Shown here: piece by piece, positions 44,661 to 55,025 of the stretch
How positions within the stretch are numbered: the stretch's first letter is position 1
How the letters are laid out: each line of letters opens with the position of its first letter
From: Dichetophora obliterata
Lineage: Eukaryota > Arthropoda > Insecta > Diptera > Sciomyzidae
NCBI GenBank assembly: GCA_963920525.1
Contig: OY986437.1
Location: 63,001,830 to 63,065,829, forward strand
DNA length: 64,000 nt
Direction: 5' to 3'
Position numbers and translations under genes: made by a program
The notes under the pieces: generated by a model
Told to the model about the DNA's origin: nothing
Database searches by the model: none
What the model saw: the letters and a program-made list of their open reading frames with translations, nothing else

Positions 44661-45577
44661 TAGGGCGGGTCGATTTATTTTTCGACAATTTCCCTATGAT
44701 TTCCGTATTCTATGGGTAATTCCATGAAAATTTGCCAAAGGAACCATACCTCTATCGTTAAAATCGAGTCCCCTGCTTTTTGTTGGTAGATTTTTTCCCA
44801 AATTGACGTTCGTATGAAATATTACCTACACGTTCACATCCATAACTCAAAAACTATCGATCGGGTTTAATCGCCAGTAAGCGCGTTGGAAAGGTGAGCT
44901 CATTTTGATCAATTTATTGTACAAAAAAAATCTCCAACATTGGTCCAACAGTTCAAAAGTTACGGGCATTTTTGTCCAAATTTTGGACCATTTTTCCATT
45001 TTTTCATGATTTTGTCCAAGAATATTATTTTCATGGCCATTTTTTTGGCTCAATCCATTATTTAATTCAATTTACAATTCAAAACGATGAGTTTAAGCCC
45101 AAATTTATCGAATTCGGTTGATTAATTCATGCGATATTGCTAAAACAAAATAACAAAATAATAAATCGCATGAATTAATCAACCGAATTCGATAAATGAA
45201 AGTAATATTCTTGGACAAAATCATGAAAAAATGGAAAAATGGTCCAAAATTTGGACAAAAATGCCCGTAACTTTTGAACCGTTGGACCAATGTTGGAGAT
45301 TTTTTTTTGTAAATTGATCAAAATGAGCTCACCTTTCCAACGCGCCTACTGGCGATAAAACCCGATCGATAGTTTTTGAGTTATGGATATGAACGTGTAG
45401 GTAATATTTCATACGAACGTCAATTTGGGAAAAAATCTACCAACAAAAAGTAGGGGACTCGATTTTAACGATAGAGGTATGGTTCCTTCGGCAAATTTTC
45501 ATGGAATAACCCATAGAATACGGAAATCATAGGGAAATTGGTGAATTTTTTCACTCCCTACAAATCGACCCGCCCTA
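44661..45577. mobile_element. Foldback element, TAGGGCGGGTCG ends, 8-bp TSD
   Basis: Arms of about 400 bp, some 95% alike, run inward from TAGGGCGGGTCGATTT at both ends. The flanks ATATGCAT (44653-44660) and TTATGCAT (45578-45585) agree at 7 of 8 bases. The centre (45103-45135 and 45165-45197) is a further perfect 33-bp palindrome. The left arm has about 70 bp more than the right near 45030-45100. TAG ends and an 8-bp target fit hAT-type elements. Frames on either strand inside the arms are artefacts of the inverted sequence. It is non-coding. Confidence 0.85.
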
Positions 45578-46928
45578 TTATGCATATATAGAAATTTTTG
45601 CACTTTCGGTTTATTCAATAAATTTTGTGTTCAGCGAAAAGTTTTATACAGATCAGACACCTCCTTCTAATTAACCACCTTTTTGCACCTACTTTATGTG
45701 GGTTCAACGCACTGTGCGATGGACTCATGGACATTAGGGCGTATCGAAAAATTTAGATCGTGTTCTAAGAGGTCTCAAAAGTTGCATAAGGTGGTCAAGT
45801 TCTCCAAAAAAATTAGGATGTCTTCCTCTCCCGCAAGAACAAAGTTGTTTTTTAAGAAAAACAGTAAAAAATCACGTTCTCAAAATGCTTTCATTTTTGT
45901 TAGAAAAACTGCATACCTCTTAAAGTAAAAGTAAATAAAGACTTTAACTAACAATATCCAGCCAAACACGATGCCATTCTCAATTTTTACCCATAAGGTC
46001 CTGTGTGAAGGATACTCGAATCTCAAGGTATACTCGAGATAGCACAGAGCTTTTGACTGCTATCTTATTGCCTAAATTTGTGCGATTTTGATTAAAGTGT
46101 TAATGTATGTCTTAAATTTGGTGATTTAATAATTTGCATATTTTTTGCATATGCATTTTTTTGTCTTTGAGAAAGGTATACTTGAAAGGTACTTGAATGC
46201 AACTTTTTGACTTTTTCAAAATAATGAATATAAAGTCTTATATTTCTTCTTATATTTGTGAACATCACCCTGTCCAAAAGTATCAATTTACAAGACCCGG
46301 TTAAGACCACGGTTTTTTTTCTGATTTCGATTTTTTAAAAAAAAATTGTCTTTCCTTATGAATTTTATTATTTCGTTAAAACACCTTAACTTAGCATTCA
46401 CAAAAATGTTATACTAAAATTTTGAGTTCCTGAGCTTGCCATTGGATGGGTCTCAAATGACTTAACAATTGTTGTTAAGAAGTGTTTTAATGAAATAATA
46501 ACCGTTAAGGAGATATGAGCAAAATTGTTAAATTTCATGCTTGAAGTAACTTTTTGTAAATATAGAAATAAGAAAAAAAAAACCTAGCCTTTTACTGCTG
46601 TTTTAAAAAGATGCTTTTAGACAGGTTTTCGTTCAAAACTATTTCCAGAATCCGAATTGAGAAAATTATCTTCGGTACCACTTCTGGTGCCCGAGATATG
46701 AAACCTAATATTTCTTTTTTGGAAAAAATTAATAAATTGCATTCAAGTATACATTTCTCCAAAACAAGAAAATGCATATGCGAAAAATATGCAAATTATT
46801 AGTTCGCCAAATTTAAGGAAAACGTTAACACTGCAATCAATACCACCAAAATTTAGACAATCAGATAACAATTAAAAGTTCTGTGCTATCTCGAGTGTAC
46901 CTTTAGATTTGAATATCCTTCACACAGG

Positions 46929-48353
46929 CAAGCGCGTCGGCAAGTACAAATGGTGGTGCAAAGAAAAGTTCACCAAAATTTCTTCAAAGAAACATGAATG
47001 TGAATAAACAAATTTTTTATTTTAGTTTAAAATAAAAAAAATATAAAAATATATAAAAAATATTAAAATTTCATTATTTTTAAAAGTTCTTCCAATTTCA
47101 ATATTAGAGATCATTCTTTAAAGGATCTTTCATATGGTAATATGAAAATATAAGAAATAATGGTTGCTTTTATAAATCAAGACTAGGTATATTTTTACAT
47201 GGTTTAAATGCAATAAGGTACAAAAAATTATATCAATTTAAATTATTCCAAAATGTTTCTTTCTGTCCTTGCGAGAAACAAACTCTTTCACCACCTCCAT
47301 CGAATTCAATTCTTCGGTTTTATCTTTGTGAATGTGTATAAGTGCCGCATGAGTGAGTCGTTTCTGTGTCATAGTTCGAAGATACATTTTAAGTGCACTA
47401 AAAGACCGCTCAGATGAAGCTGCTGATGCAGGCACAGTCAAAAGCAAAGCAATAAGTTTTTCAACTCATTTAATAGTTCTTTACAGTAACCGAATTTTTC
47501 GCAAATTGGGATACAATGCCACTACAATTTCAAGGTATTTGGCCAGGCAATTGCTTCAGCAATTTCATCTGCAAAAAAGTCATCTGCATAAAGATCTAGT
47601 TTTGTATATAATGGCAACTGTACTGAAGGAACCGGATTTGATGTTTCTTCAAAACGTCGAGGTGGATTTTCATCAGCTAATTCACAGTAGGGGCTTTCGC
47701 ATGGTCCAAAACATTGGACCAACATGGCAGATTGTACAACATGTAGTACCATGCGTAAGCTAAAACGATAGTCGAAATTTTTGGTTTTTTTTCTGCCGAT
47801 TGTACAATATTGTACAACTATGTAAAATTACTGCTCAATTGTTAGGGCATCTAAAAGTTGCTTAGCTATTAGCCGGATGTGTTCTGCTTGAGAGCTTGCA
47901 ATTAATGATGTTGCTTTACAAGTTGGATCGTTCGAACGCTCAATCAAATAGTCCCATTAGTTTTTAATCTAACTTATCGTACAACATGTCGTCCAATATG
48001 GAAAGCCCCTAAGAACATGTCAAATTTTTTCTTACCAGAGTTGCAAAATTAACAAGCATTAAGCTACATAAATATGTACTTAAGGGTGCTTTTAAACTGA
48101 AGTGGTGGGTTTGCAGTAGAAACTCTACATTTTGTTCTATCTTTCTGCAAACACAGAGAAAGAAAATGATTATCTGCAAGCATGCTTATGAAGAAGAGAG
48201 AAAGAAGAGGAAAATATATAATACAAAAATATTATCGTTGTAAAAAAAACTGATATTTTGAATATCTTTTGAAGTTTTCTTTTTAAATTGTTTATCTAGC
48301 TAAAAAAGTGGGGGAAACTGCCCCCTTTGTCCCCCCCACTTCCGACGCCAATG
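46929..48353 (-). mobile_element. hAT element (GCGTCGG ends), copy 1, nested in foldback
   Basis: The left end CAAGCGCGTCGG and inverted right end CATTGGCGTCGGAAG are bounded by CACACAGG (46921-46928) and CCCACAGG (48354-48361), 7 of 8 alike. The body matches copy 2 at 50601-51692, but the middle (about 47590-48060) differs. There it contains ends GGGGCTTTC (47691 and inverted at about 48001) and a perfect palindrome TTGTACAATATTGTACAA (47800-47817). The two copies are separate internal-deletion products of one parent. Confidence 0.85.
47238..47600 (-). pseudogene. hAT transposase relic, dimerisation region (copy 1)
   Basis: Minus-strand frame 47447-47238 reads TVPASAASSERSFSALK, then TMTQKRLTHAALIHIHKDKT, the C-terminal dimerisation signature of hAT transposases (ZMYM1/P52rIPK-like branch). 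A short piece upstream (KLDLYADDF near 47590) lies in another frame. The BED finger and catalytic core are missing. A deletion of three residues relative to copy 2 follows SALK. Confidence 0.75.
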
Positions 48354-48661
48354 CCCACAGGACATTGTGGGTAAAAATCAAGAGTGTCACCGTGCTTGCC
48401 AAAATATTGTTAGTTGAAGTCTGTATTTACTTTTGCTTTAAGACACACGAAGTTTTTCTTACTAAAATTAAAGCATTTTGAGATCGTGACTTTTTACTGT
48501 TTTTCTCAAAAAACAACTTTGTCCTTGCGGGAGAGGAAGAGATCCTTATTTTTTTCTAACATTTTTTTTGGGAGATCTTGACTACCCAATGCAACTTTTG
48601 ACACCTCTTAGAATGTGAAACTCGAAAAAAAGTTGCAATTCGATACGAGCCAATGGGCATT

Positions 48662-50600
48662 TCCATCCTTAGACCTAAAGTGAGCTAAGAGATAGTCGAA
48701 TTGAAAAATTTACAGCTTAATTTGAAGAACAAACGTATACTAGATTTTATTGTAATGATTTGTTACTAAAAAATAGAGGACAATGACAAAGGGTTCGAAA
48801 CGCTACTAGCAGTCCTTTAAATGGGTTTCATAGCCTTTCTACGCTTATATCCAAGCCTTTATAGTTTTTTATATAAACCCTTTAGGCAACAAAGTGTTTC
48901 GAAACCGCTTTCAAAGCACTTTACAAAATCAAAAAACAGCTTTGTTCTCGTTTTAAATAGCGCTTTTTCTACATTGAAATGTCGCAAAGTGAGAGATCTT
49001 GGCCATAAATATAAGTGTTAATGACTTTTTTTGTTTTTAAGAGTGGAACAGATAAGATATAATAAAAATATGATATTTACAGATTGATTCTGCCGCGGTA
49101 GCGTTAATCTTTTCAGCGCAAAAATTCACCTAATGGTAGTTTTTACAACCTTTTGGTATTCTTCAACCAAACGTTACCGGTGAATGTTGTGAGGTGGTAA
49201 CAAGCAAAACAGCTGACATTTGTAGTAGTTACTTTACTTTTTCCATTTCTTTTTGTTTTACCATACTATCACGCAGAAAAAAGTGAGCTTACGACGTTTG
49301 ACAGCTTTACCGAGTGCGAATTGATCTGTTAATGTTTTTTACGCTTTTTTGTTGTTGTTGTTGTTAAAACAAATCTCCTTGTGGTTTTTAGCAGGAAAAA
49401 AAAGACATTAATAAACCACTTTCCAAATTTTTCGAAATAAAATGCATTCATACATATATTTATAAAAAAATATGGTTCTTGCTACAGGAGATTGCCCGAA
49501 AGGCAATGTTTTGTGTAATTTTTTTCTCGTGGAACTGCAAATTATTTTAAGAAAATAGTACGTACAATAAGTCTACTTACACATTGTTTTTTTCTCTTAT
49601 GTCTTGATTATATGATATGTAGCCCTCAGATTGTAAGAGTATATATAAATGCTCAAAATATTTGGATATATAGTATGCTATTAAAAGAGTTATTAAATTA
49701 GTAAATAATGATCTTCGACTGGGCTGAAGCGAAAATACAGACGCTTATATTCGGGTAAGTACTTGTATATTCGAAGTTTTGAAGGTTTCGTCATATTGAT
49801 GACGTCACTTTGTGTAAATGATAGGCGTGTATTTCTTTCAACTTCTCAAAATATCAAACTTAGAGAACATTTTAAGCATTAAAGTTACGCATGTTATGTG
49901 GTGAATTAATTTTTAAAGAATTTATAAAGGTTCTACAACTTTAGTTACGTCATTTTGTATGGAAGATAGGTAAAGTTTTCATAAGATTGCGCCAAATTTC
50001 AAACTCAGAGTGCATATTAAAAATGAAAACATTTACCTTAGTAAAGTATTTATATGTGCACAAATATTTTTTATTTTTTCTCCCTAGTTTATAGCAACAC
50101 AATTTTTTGAGTTTGCCAAAAATTTTTTTAAAGGATGTAGTTTATTTGTCGAACAAAGAATTCTTCTCTTCCTCGTATTCGTAGTACCGTTAATCGAAAA
50201 TAGTGTGAAATCTCGCGTGTGCAATAGAAAATATATATATATATATGTGCACAATTGCTTTGTTTGTGTTTTAACTGCTTTATTGTAGAAATTACGAAAT
50301 TTTTGAAGTGAAAACTTCTTTAGGCGCGTTGAACGATTTTGGTAGAGGGTAAATCATTCGTTTGCATCATCGCATATTTACATATATTGTATATAGTTCA
50401 TATATATGAACAATTTAGCTCATTGAGGAAATTTAAAGAATATTTATGTATATTTATATAATAACAATTACGTATTAAACGTGCAAAATAATTAATATTT
50501 TCAGTAGTAATTGAATAACTAAGGTCTGCTTATCCTAAGCATTCTATTTTTTAAAACTGTTTAGCTTAATTTCTTATATGGACTATGTATAATTTTTAAT
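48662..50600. other. AT-rich DNA without a gene
   Basis: I see no frame with a domain. Near 49795-49990 a phrase ACGTCA-TTTGT is repeated, with looser relatives at 58500-58540. A (GTT)n run lies near 49350. Nothing else supports a feature. Confidence 0.4.
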
Positions 50601-51692
50601 CAAGCGCGTCGGAAGCGAATTTCATCTGGGGGGTCAGTACAAATGGGGTGGCAGTACAAATTGTGGTGCAAAAAAATTTCACCAAAATTTCTTCAAAGAA
50701 ACATGAATGTGAATAAACAAATTTTTTATTTTAGTTCAAAATAAAAAAAAATATAAAAATATAAAAAAAATATTAAAATTTCATTATTTTTAAAAGTTCT
50801 TCCAGTTTCAATATTAGATATCATTCTTTAAAGGATCTTTCATATGGTTATATGAAAATATAAGAAATAATGGTTGCTTTTATAAAGCAAAACTAGGTAT
50901 ATCCCTACATGGTTTAAATGCAATAAGGTACAAAAAGTTATATCAATTTAAATTCTTCCAAAATGTTTCTTTCTGTTCTTGAGAGAAACAAACTCTTTCA
51001 CCACCTCCATCGAATTCAATTCTTCGGTTTTATCTTTGTGAATGTGTATAAGTGCCGCATGAGTGAGTCGTTTCTGTGTCATAGTTGCTCGAAGATACGT
51101 TTTAAGTCGTCTTAATACACTAAAAAAACGCTCAGATAAAGCTGCTGATGCAGGCACAGTCAAAAGCAAAGCAATAAGTTTTTCAACTTCATTTAATAGT
51201 TTTTTTTACAGTATCCGAATTTTTTGCAAATTGGGATACAATGCCACTATAATTTGAAGGTGTTTGGCCAGGCAATTGCTTCAGCAATTTAAGTTGCACG
51301 TGGAGGTCGCTCACATCAAAGTCATCTGCATAAAGGTCTAGTTTTGTTTTTAGATTTTGTTCAGAAGGCACTTTTCCGTTGAAGGCTTCGATTACAATAT
51401 TACAGTATAAAGCTACATACTTAAGGGTGCTTTTAAACTGAAGTGGTGGGTTCGCAGTAGAAATTCTACATTTTGTTCTATCTTTTTGGAAACACAAAGA
51501 AAGAAAATGGTTATCCGCAAGCATGCTTATGAAGAAGAGAGAAAGATCAGGAAAATATATAATACAAAAATATTATTGTTGTAAAAAAACTGACATTTTG
51601 AATAACTTTTAAAGTTTTCGTTTTTAAATTGTTTATCTAGCTAAAAAAGTGGGGGCAACTGCCCCCCTTTTGCCCCGCTTCCGACGCCAATG
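50601..51692 (-). mobile_element. hAT element (GCGTCGG ends), copy 2, 8-bp TSD
   Basis: CAAGCGCGTCGGAAGCG (left) and inverted CATTGGCGTCGGAAGCG (right) bound 1092 bp. The flanks TTTTTAAT (50593-50600) and TTTTAAAT (51693-51700) agree at 7 of 8. The sequence is closely alike to copy 1 over both ends. It is an internal-deletion derivative. Confidence 0.85.
50948..51524 (-). pseudogene. hAT transposase relic, C-terminal third (copy 2)
   Basis: Two minus-strand frames join this region: 51524-51189 (KLDLYADDF, then LHVQLKLLKQLPG and VSQFAKNSDTVKK) and 51169-50948 (TVPASAALSERFFSVLRRLK, HIHKDKTEELN). A frameshift in a T run near 51201-51210 separates them. The dimerisation domain is nearly complete, while the catalytic core and BED finger are gone. 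Confidence 0.75.
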
Positions 51693-52150
51693 TTTTAAAT
51701 AAGCAACGCAATATAGATATGGTGAACATGTATATTGTGTAAGTGTTATGATATAAATTGATATAAATAAGCTTTAATTTTTTATATTAATCAATAATGA
51801 AATAATTTAAATAAATTACTTTAATAATATGTATTTTTGATATGGTAACACTTTTCCTTAAAATAAATAGTTTCAGTAATATATAAAAAATTTAATAAAT
51901 TGTTATAAGCTCTTAACAAAAATAATTCTAATTTCATATGCCAACTGTAGCTACACGATTAGAATTCACAACACCTACAAAAAATTTCCATACATTATAT
52001 ACATAATGTAATACATTATATACATAACATGGGCGGGGATCATTGATGATTTCAGCCGGTTTCAGATATTTTGAAAGTCTCCCCGGTTATTGATTTCATG
52101 AAAATCGAATGCACAAATGTAAATTGAGTTATTAAATGATATGTTAATTG
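51693..52150. other. AT-rich gap
   Basis: Repeated ATTATATACATAA near 52000-52030 is the only structure seen. No gene is present. Confidence 0.4.
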
Positions 52151-52450
52151 AGTTCACATGCTATAAATACCAGGAAAACTGGACTTTTCAGCAGGAAAAT
52201 GCACCAACAAATCCTTCCCGAGCCACAAATCACTTTCAATAAATCAGAAATATACCCATACAGCAATGACCTGCTGTTAGTCATGTCTTGAATCCTATCG
52301 GTAACCTGTGGGGGCATTCTTTCGGCCCAAGTTTATAAAAACGGACGCCAGTTCGAGTCGATGAAGCATCTGAAAACAGTTCCTTAAGATATATGGCAGA
52401 AAATTGATGGCTCCATCCTCAGATCGTTGATGTACTTCATGCCTTTCACG
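52150..52450 (+). pseudogene. Tc1/Tc3-like transposase fragment
   Basis: Frames read FQQENAPTNPSRATNHF (the second catalytic region, with Glu for Asp) and, further on, GILSAQVYKNGRQFES, typical of the C-terminal third of Tc1/Tc3-like transposases. The segment between them and the Glu site is garbled by stops and indels. No ends were found, and the fragment is cut on the right by the DD41D element. Confidence 0.6.
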
Positions 52451-52465
52451 CTTAACCAAGTCATA

Positions 52466-53742
52466 TAAAGGGTGTTTTTATAAAGTGATACAAGTTTAAG
52501 TCATAATAAAACATAGTAATATATTTTTAATATCAAAGAATCGGACTTTGCTGGATAGAAAACTTTATTACATTAATGTTTAATAATGATTTTGCCACGG
52601 CTGGCGCGTACAAAAGGAACACCAATTTTCACAAACTTTTCGCAGCATTTGCGGCCGTATCTCGCTGATAACTCTTCGAATGTTGATTTCCATGTATTCA
52701 ATTGTTTGTGTTTTATCGACGTAGACAAGTGACTTTACATAACCCCAAAGAAAATAATTCAATGGGGTTAAATCACACGATCTTGGGGGCCAATTAATTG
52801 GGCCAATTCGTGAAATTATTTTTTCGTCAAAAGATTCCTTGAGTAAATCAGTGGTAGCGCCCGCTGTGTGACATGTGGCTCCATTCGGTTGGAACCACAT
52901 ATCAGCAAGATTAATGCCAGCTAATTGAGGTACGAAAAAACTTCGAATCATGTTCCTATACCGTTCACCATTGATAGTAACATTCTGACCATTATCGTTT
53001 TTGAAGACATATGGGCCAATGACTCCGCCAGCTCATAAAGCGCACCAAAAAGTAATTTTCTGTGGATGTAGTGGTGTTTCGACAAATTCTCCTCACTCCA
53101 AATACGACAATTCTGTTTATTTACGTACCCATTCAACCAAAAATGGGCTTCATAGGAAAATAAAATTTTCCCTGGAAATTCAAAATCAATATCAATTTCT
53201 GCTTCAGCTCATTCGCCGAATTGGCGGCGCATACGATGGTCGTTAGGCTTTAATTCCTGCACAAGTTGAATCTTGAAAGATTTTAAGCCAAGATCTTTTC
53301 GTAAAATCTTCCATAAAGTGGAAGGGCACAACTCCAGTTGCTGAGAACGGCGACGAATTGATTGATTAGGATCATCTTTAATGCTTTTCTGTACAGATGC
53401 TACAGATTCTTCAGTGCGCACTGTTCGGCGTCTCACGGGATGCATGTTATCAGTAACAGTAAATGTGGTCCGAAAACGATCTATTGTTCTTCGAATTAGC
53501 AGCTCTGAAGGACGATTATGTACGCCATAAAAAAGACGAAGTGCACGATAAGTTTGACGAATAGAACCATTATTTTGATTAAAAATTTCCACAATTTGCA
53601 CGCGTTACTCTGGTGTAAGTCGATCCATAATAAAATGTCAAAGCAAATTAAACAAAAAGCATTTATCAGCTGCTATATGGGTGGTCAAGTAAAGCAGTGA
53701 TGCCAACTCAAAGTTGTATCACTCTATAAAAAACACCCTTTA
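52466..53742 (-). mobile_element. rosa-like (DD41D) mariner element with TA target
   Basis: The ends TAAAGGGTGTTTTTATA and its inverted match lie at about 52466-52496 and 53713-53742, sharing GTGATACAA further in, next to TA on each side. The length of 1.28 kb and the minus-strand transposase relic fit mariner. DD41D spacing is known from the rosa lineage described in Ceratitis. Confidence 0.8.
52580..53601 (-). pseudogene. DD41D mariner transposase, catalytic triad lost
   Basis: The N-terminal part (53601-53209) is a DUF4817-type helix-turn-helix region with RRRSQQLELCPSTLWKIL and LVQELKPNDHRMRRQF. The middle part carries LNGYVNKQNCRIW. The C-terminal part (52951-52580) reads WFQPNGATCHT, NWPPRSCDLTPLNYF and RRVISEIRPQMLRKV. 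The usual catalytic contexts are SDEAHF, QQDGATCHT and LTPLDYF. Here the acids are Tyr (SYEAHF), Asn and Asn. Forty-one residues separate the second and third sites. A stop near 53035 and a frame change near 52948 add to the damage. Confidence 0.8.
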
Positions 53743-53936
53743 TAAGAAAGGAAGACATATTCTTACATAAAATCGATATACATTTATATTTTATTCCATA
53801 AAATCAATAAAAATCGGTTTTGCACATATAAATGAACTTTTGAACCTATGAACTTTTTTAATACATCATATTTTTTTTAATAACAGCAAGTTTTTTAATT
53901 AAGATATATCTTGTTTAACATATAATTCCTTAAGAA

Positions 53937-54467
53937 AGGGTCCGCCAAATAGCGCTTTTTTTTTTGAACGCATTGTGTGGTCAGGTGGCTTCAACTTCTG
54001 AACCAAGTGGACTTTGTATGGCGTCATACCAAGGTCTTTATGCAAAATTCGTCTCAATGATGTCTCCGAAATGTTCAATTGTTGAGAACGACGATGGCGC
54101 TTCACGCACACTTTCTGCCACAGTAGCAATATTCTCGGGTGTACGCACTGTTTTTGGCTTTTCACGCTTTGGTTTATCGATGAGGATGCCAGTTTATTTC
54201 ACTTTTTTCACAAGATAACGAACATACAAAACTAACGGTGCTTCTCTTCTTCCAAAATCCGTACGCAATTTTCGCACACATTCTGCAACATTACCATGAT
54301 TTTCAAAGTAATGTCGCAATATTTCCCAGCGTTATTTAAGCGTATACACAACCATATTCATTCAGCGGAAGGATAAAACTAATTTTCTGTCAAATCAGAC
54401 ATGAGCTAAGTGTTACCATTCACGAAATAAGCACTAGTTGAAAGAAAAACGTTAGATGGCGGACCCT
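53937..54467 (-). mobile_element. Internally deleted mariner-like element
   Basis: The ends AGGGTCCGCCA (53937-53947) and inverted TGGCGGACCCT (54457-54467) bound 531 bp. On the minus strand, frames from about 54351 to 53950 read WEILRHYFENHGNVAECV, VRTPENIATVAESV and LVQKLKPPDHTMR, the helix-turn-helix half of a DUF4817-type transposase, with stops. The catalytic half is deleted. Confidence 0.7.
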
Positions 54468-54604
54468 GTACTATTTCAATAAAAAAATAATATAAAAACA
54501 AATGAAGTTATGTTTGTTTAGAATTGCATTTGAAGTGTTGCACATATAATTATCAAGAATTTCAGGTCATTATATTAATTTTTGTTTTTTTTTTTTTTTT
54601 ACAA

Positions 54605-55023
54605 AGATACTAGCTGATATACCCGGTGTTACTCGGGGGAAAAAACGGAAAATTTTGATGTTTAGGTTTTATTCGTTCAGAAGCTAACGATTTTGAGCCA
54701 GAAAAAAATAAGCTTTTGACGTAAAGCGTATGGAAATATGCAAAAGGATTTTTTGTCATTCTAAGAAAAAGAAGTTGTATTTAAAATTTGTGCAATCTTG
54801 AAGATATGTGAATTTTTTTAGTGTCAAAATTACAGAATTTTTTTAAAATTAATAAAACGAAGTTTTTCGCTTAAAAAAGTATGCTAGTTGGTTGATTTCC
54901 CTTGCTTATAACAGGGTGGAAGAGGCGTGGTCAAAACTAATTATGCCAAAACATAATCTAAGATTTAAGTAAAATGTGAGCCAAATTTGAGTTAAATCCA
55001 GAAAATGATTTTGATAATGTAGA
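54605..55023. repeat. Dispersed repeat (ACTAGCTGATATACCCGG start)
   Basis: The stretch begins after a T run and includes wording shared with 7060-7250 (GAAGATATGTGAAT, CGTGGTCAAAACTA). It shares looser wording with 57090-57180. It has no coding content. The mariner that follows inserted into it. Confidence 0.5.
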
Positions 55024-55025
55024 TA

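Larger units (their letters stand above)
45735..48652. mobile_element. Second foldback with TAGGGCG-type ends, split by a hAT insertion
   Basis: The left end TAGGGCGTATCG and inverted right end TGGCTCGTATCG are flanked by ATGGACAT (45727-45734) and ATGGGCAT (48653-48660), 7 of 8 alike. The left arm 45735-46310 matches, inverted, 46600-46928 plus 48362-48652; the break in the right arm is the hAT at 46929-48353. Shared phrases include TCTTCCTCTCCCGCAAG and ACTCGAGATAGCACAGA. Without the hAT and its TSD copy the element is about 1.5 kb. Confidence 0.85.

Noticed and set aside
44847..45290. Small frames inside the first TAGGGCG foldback
   Set aside because: They are artefacts of the palindromic arms.
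47353..47763. 136-codon plus-strand frame
   Set aside because: It is antisense to the hAT transposase relic and has no motif of its own.
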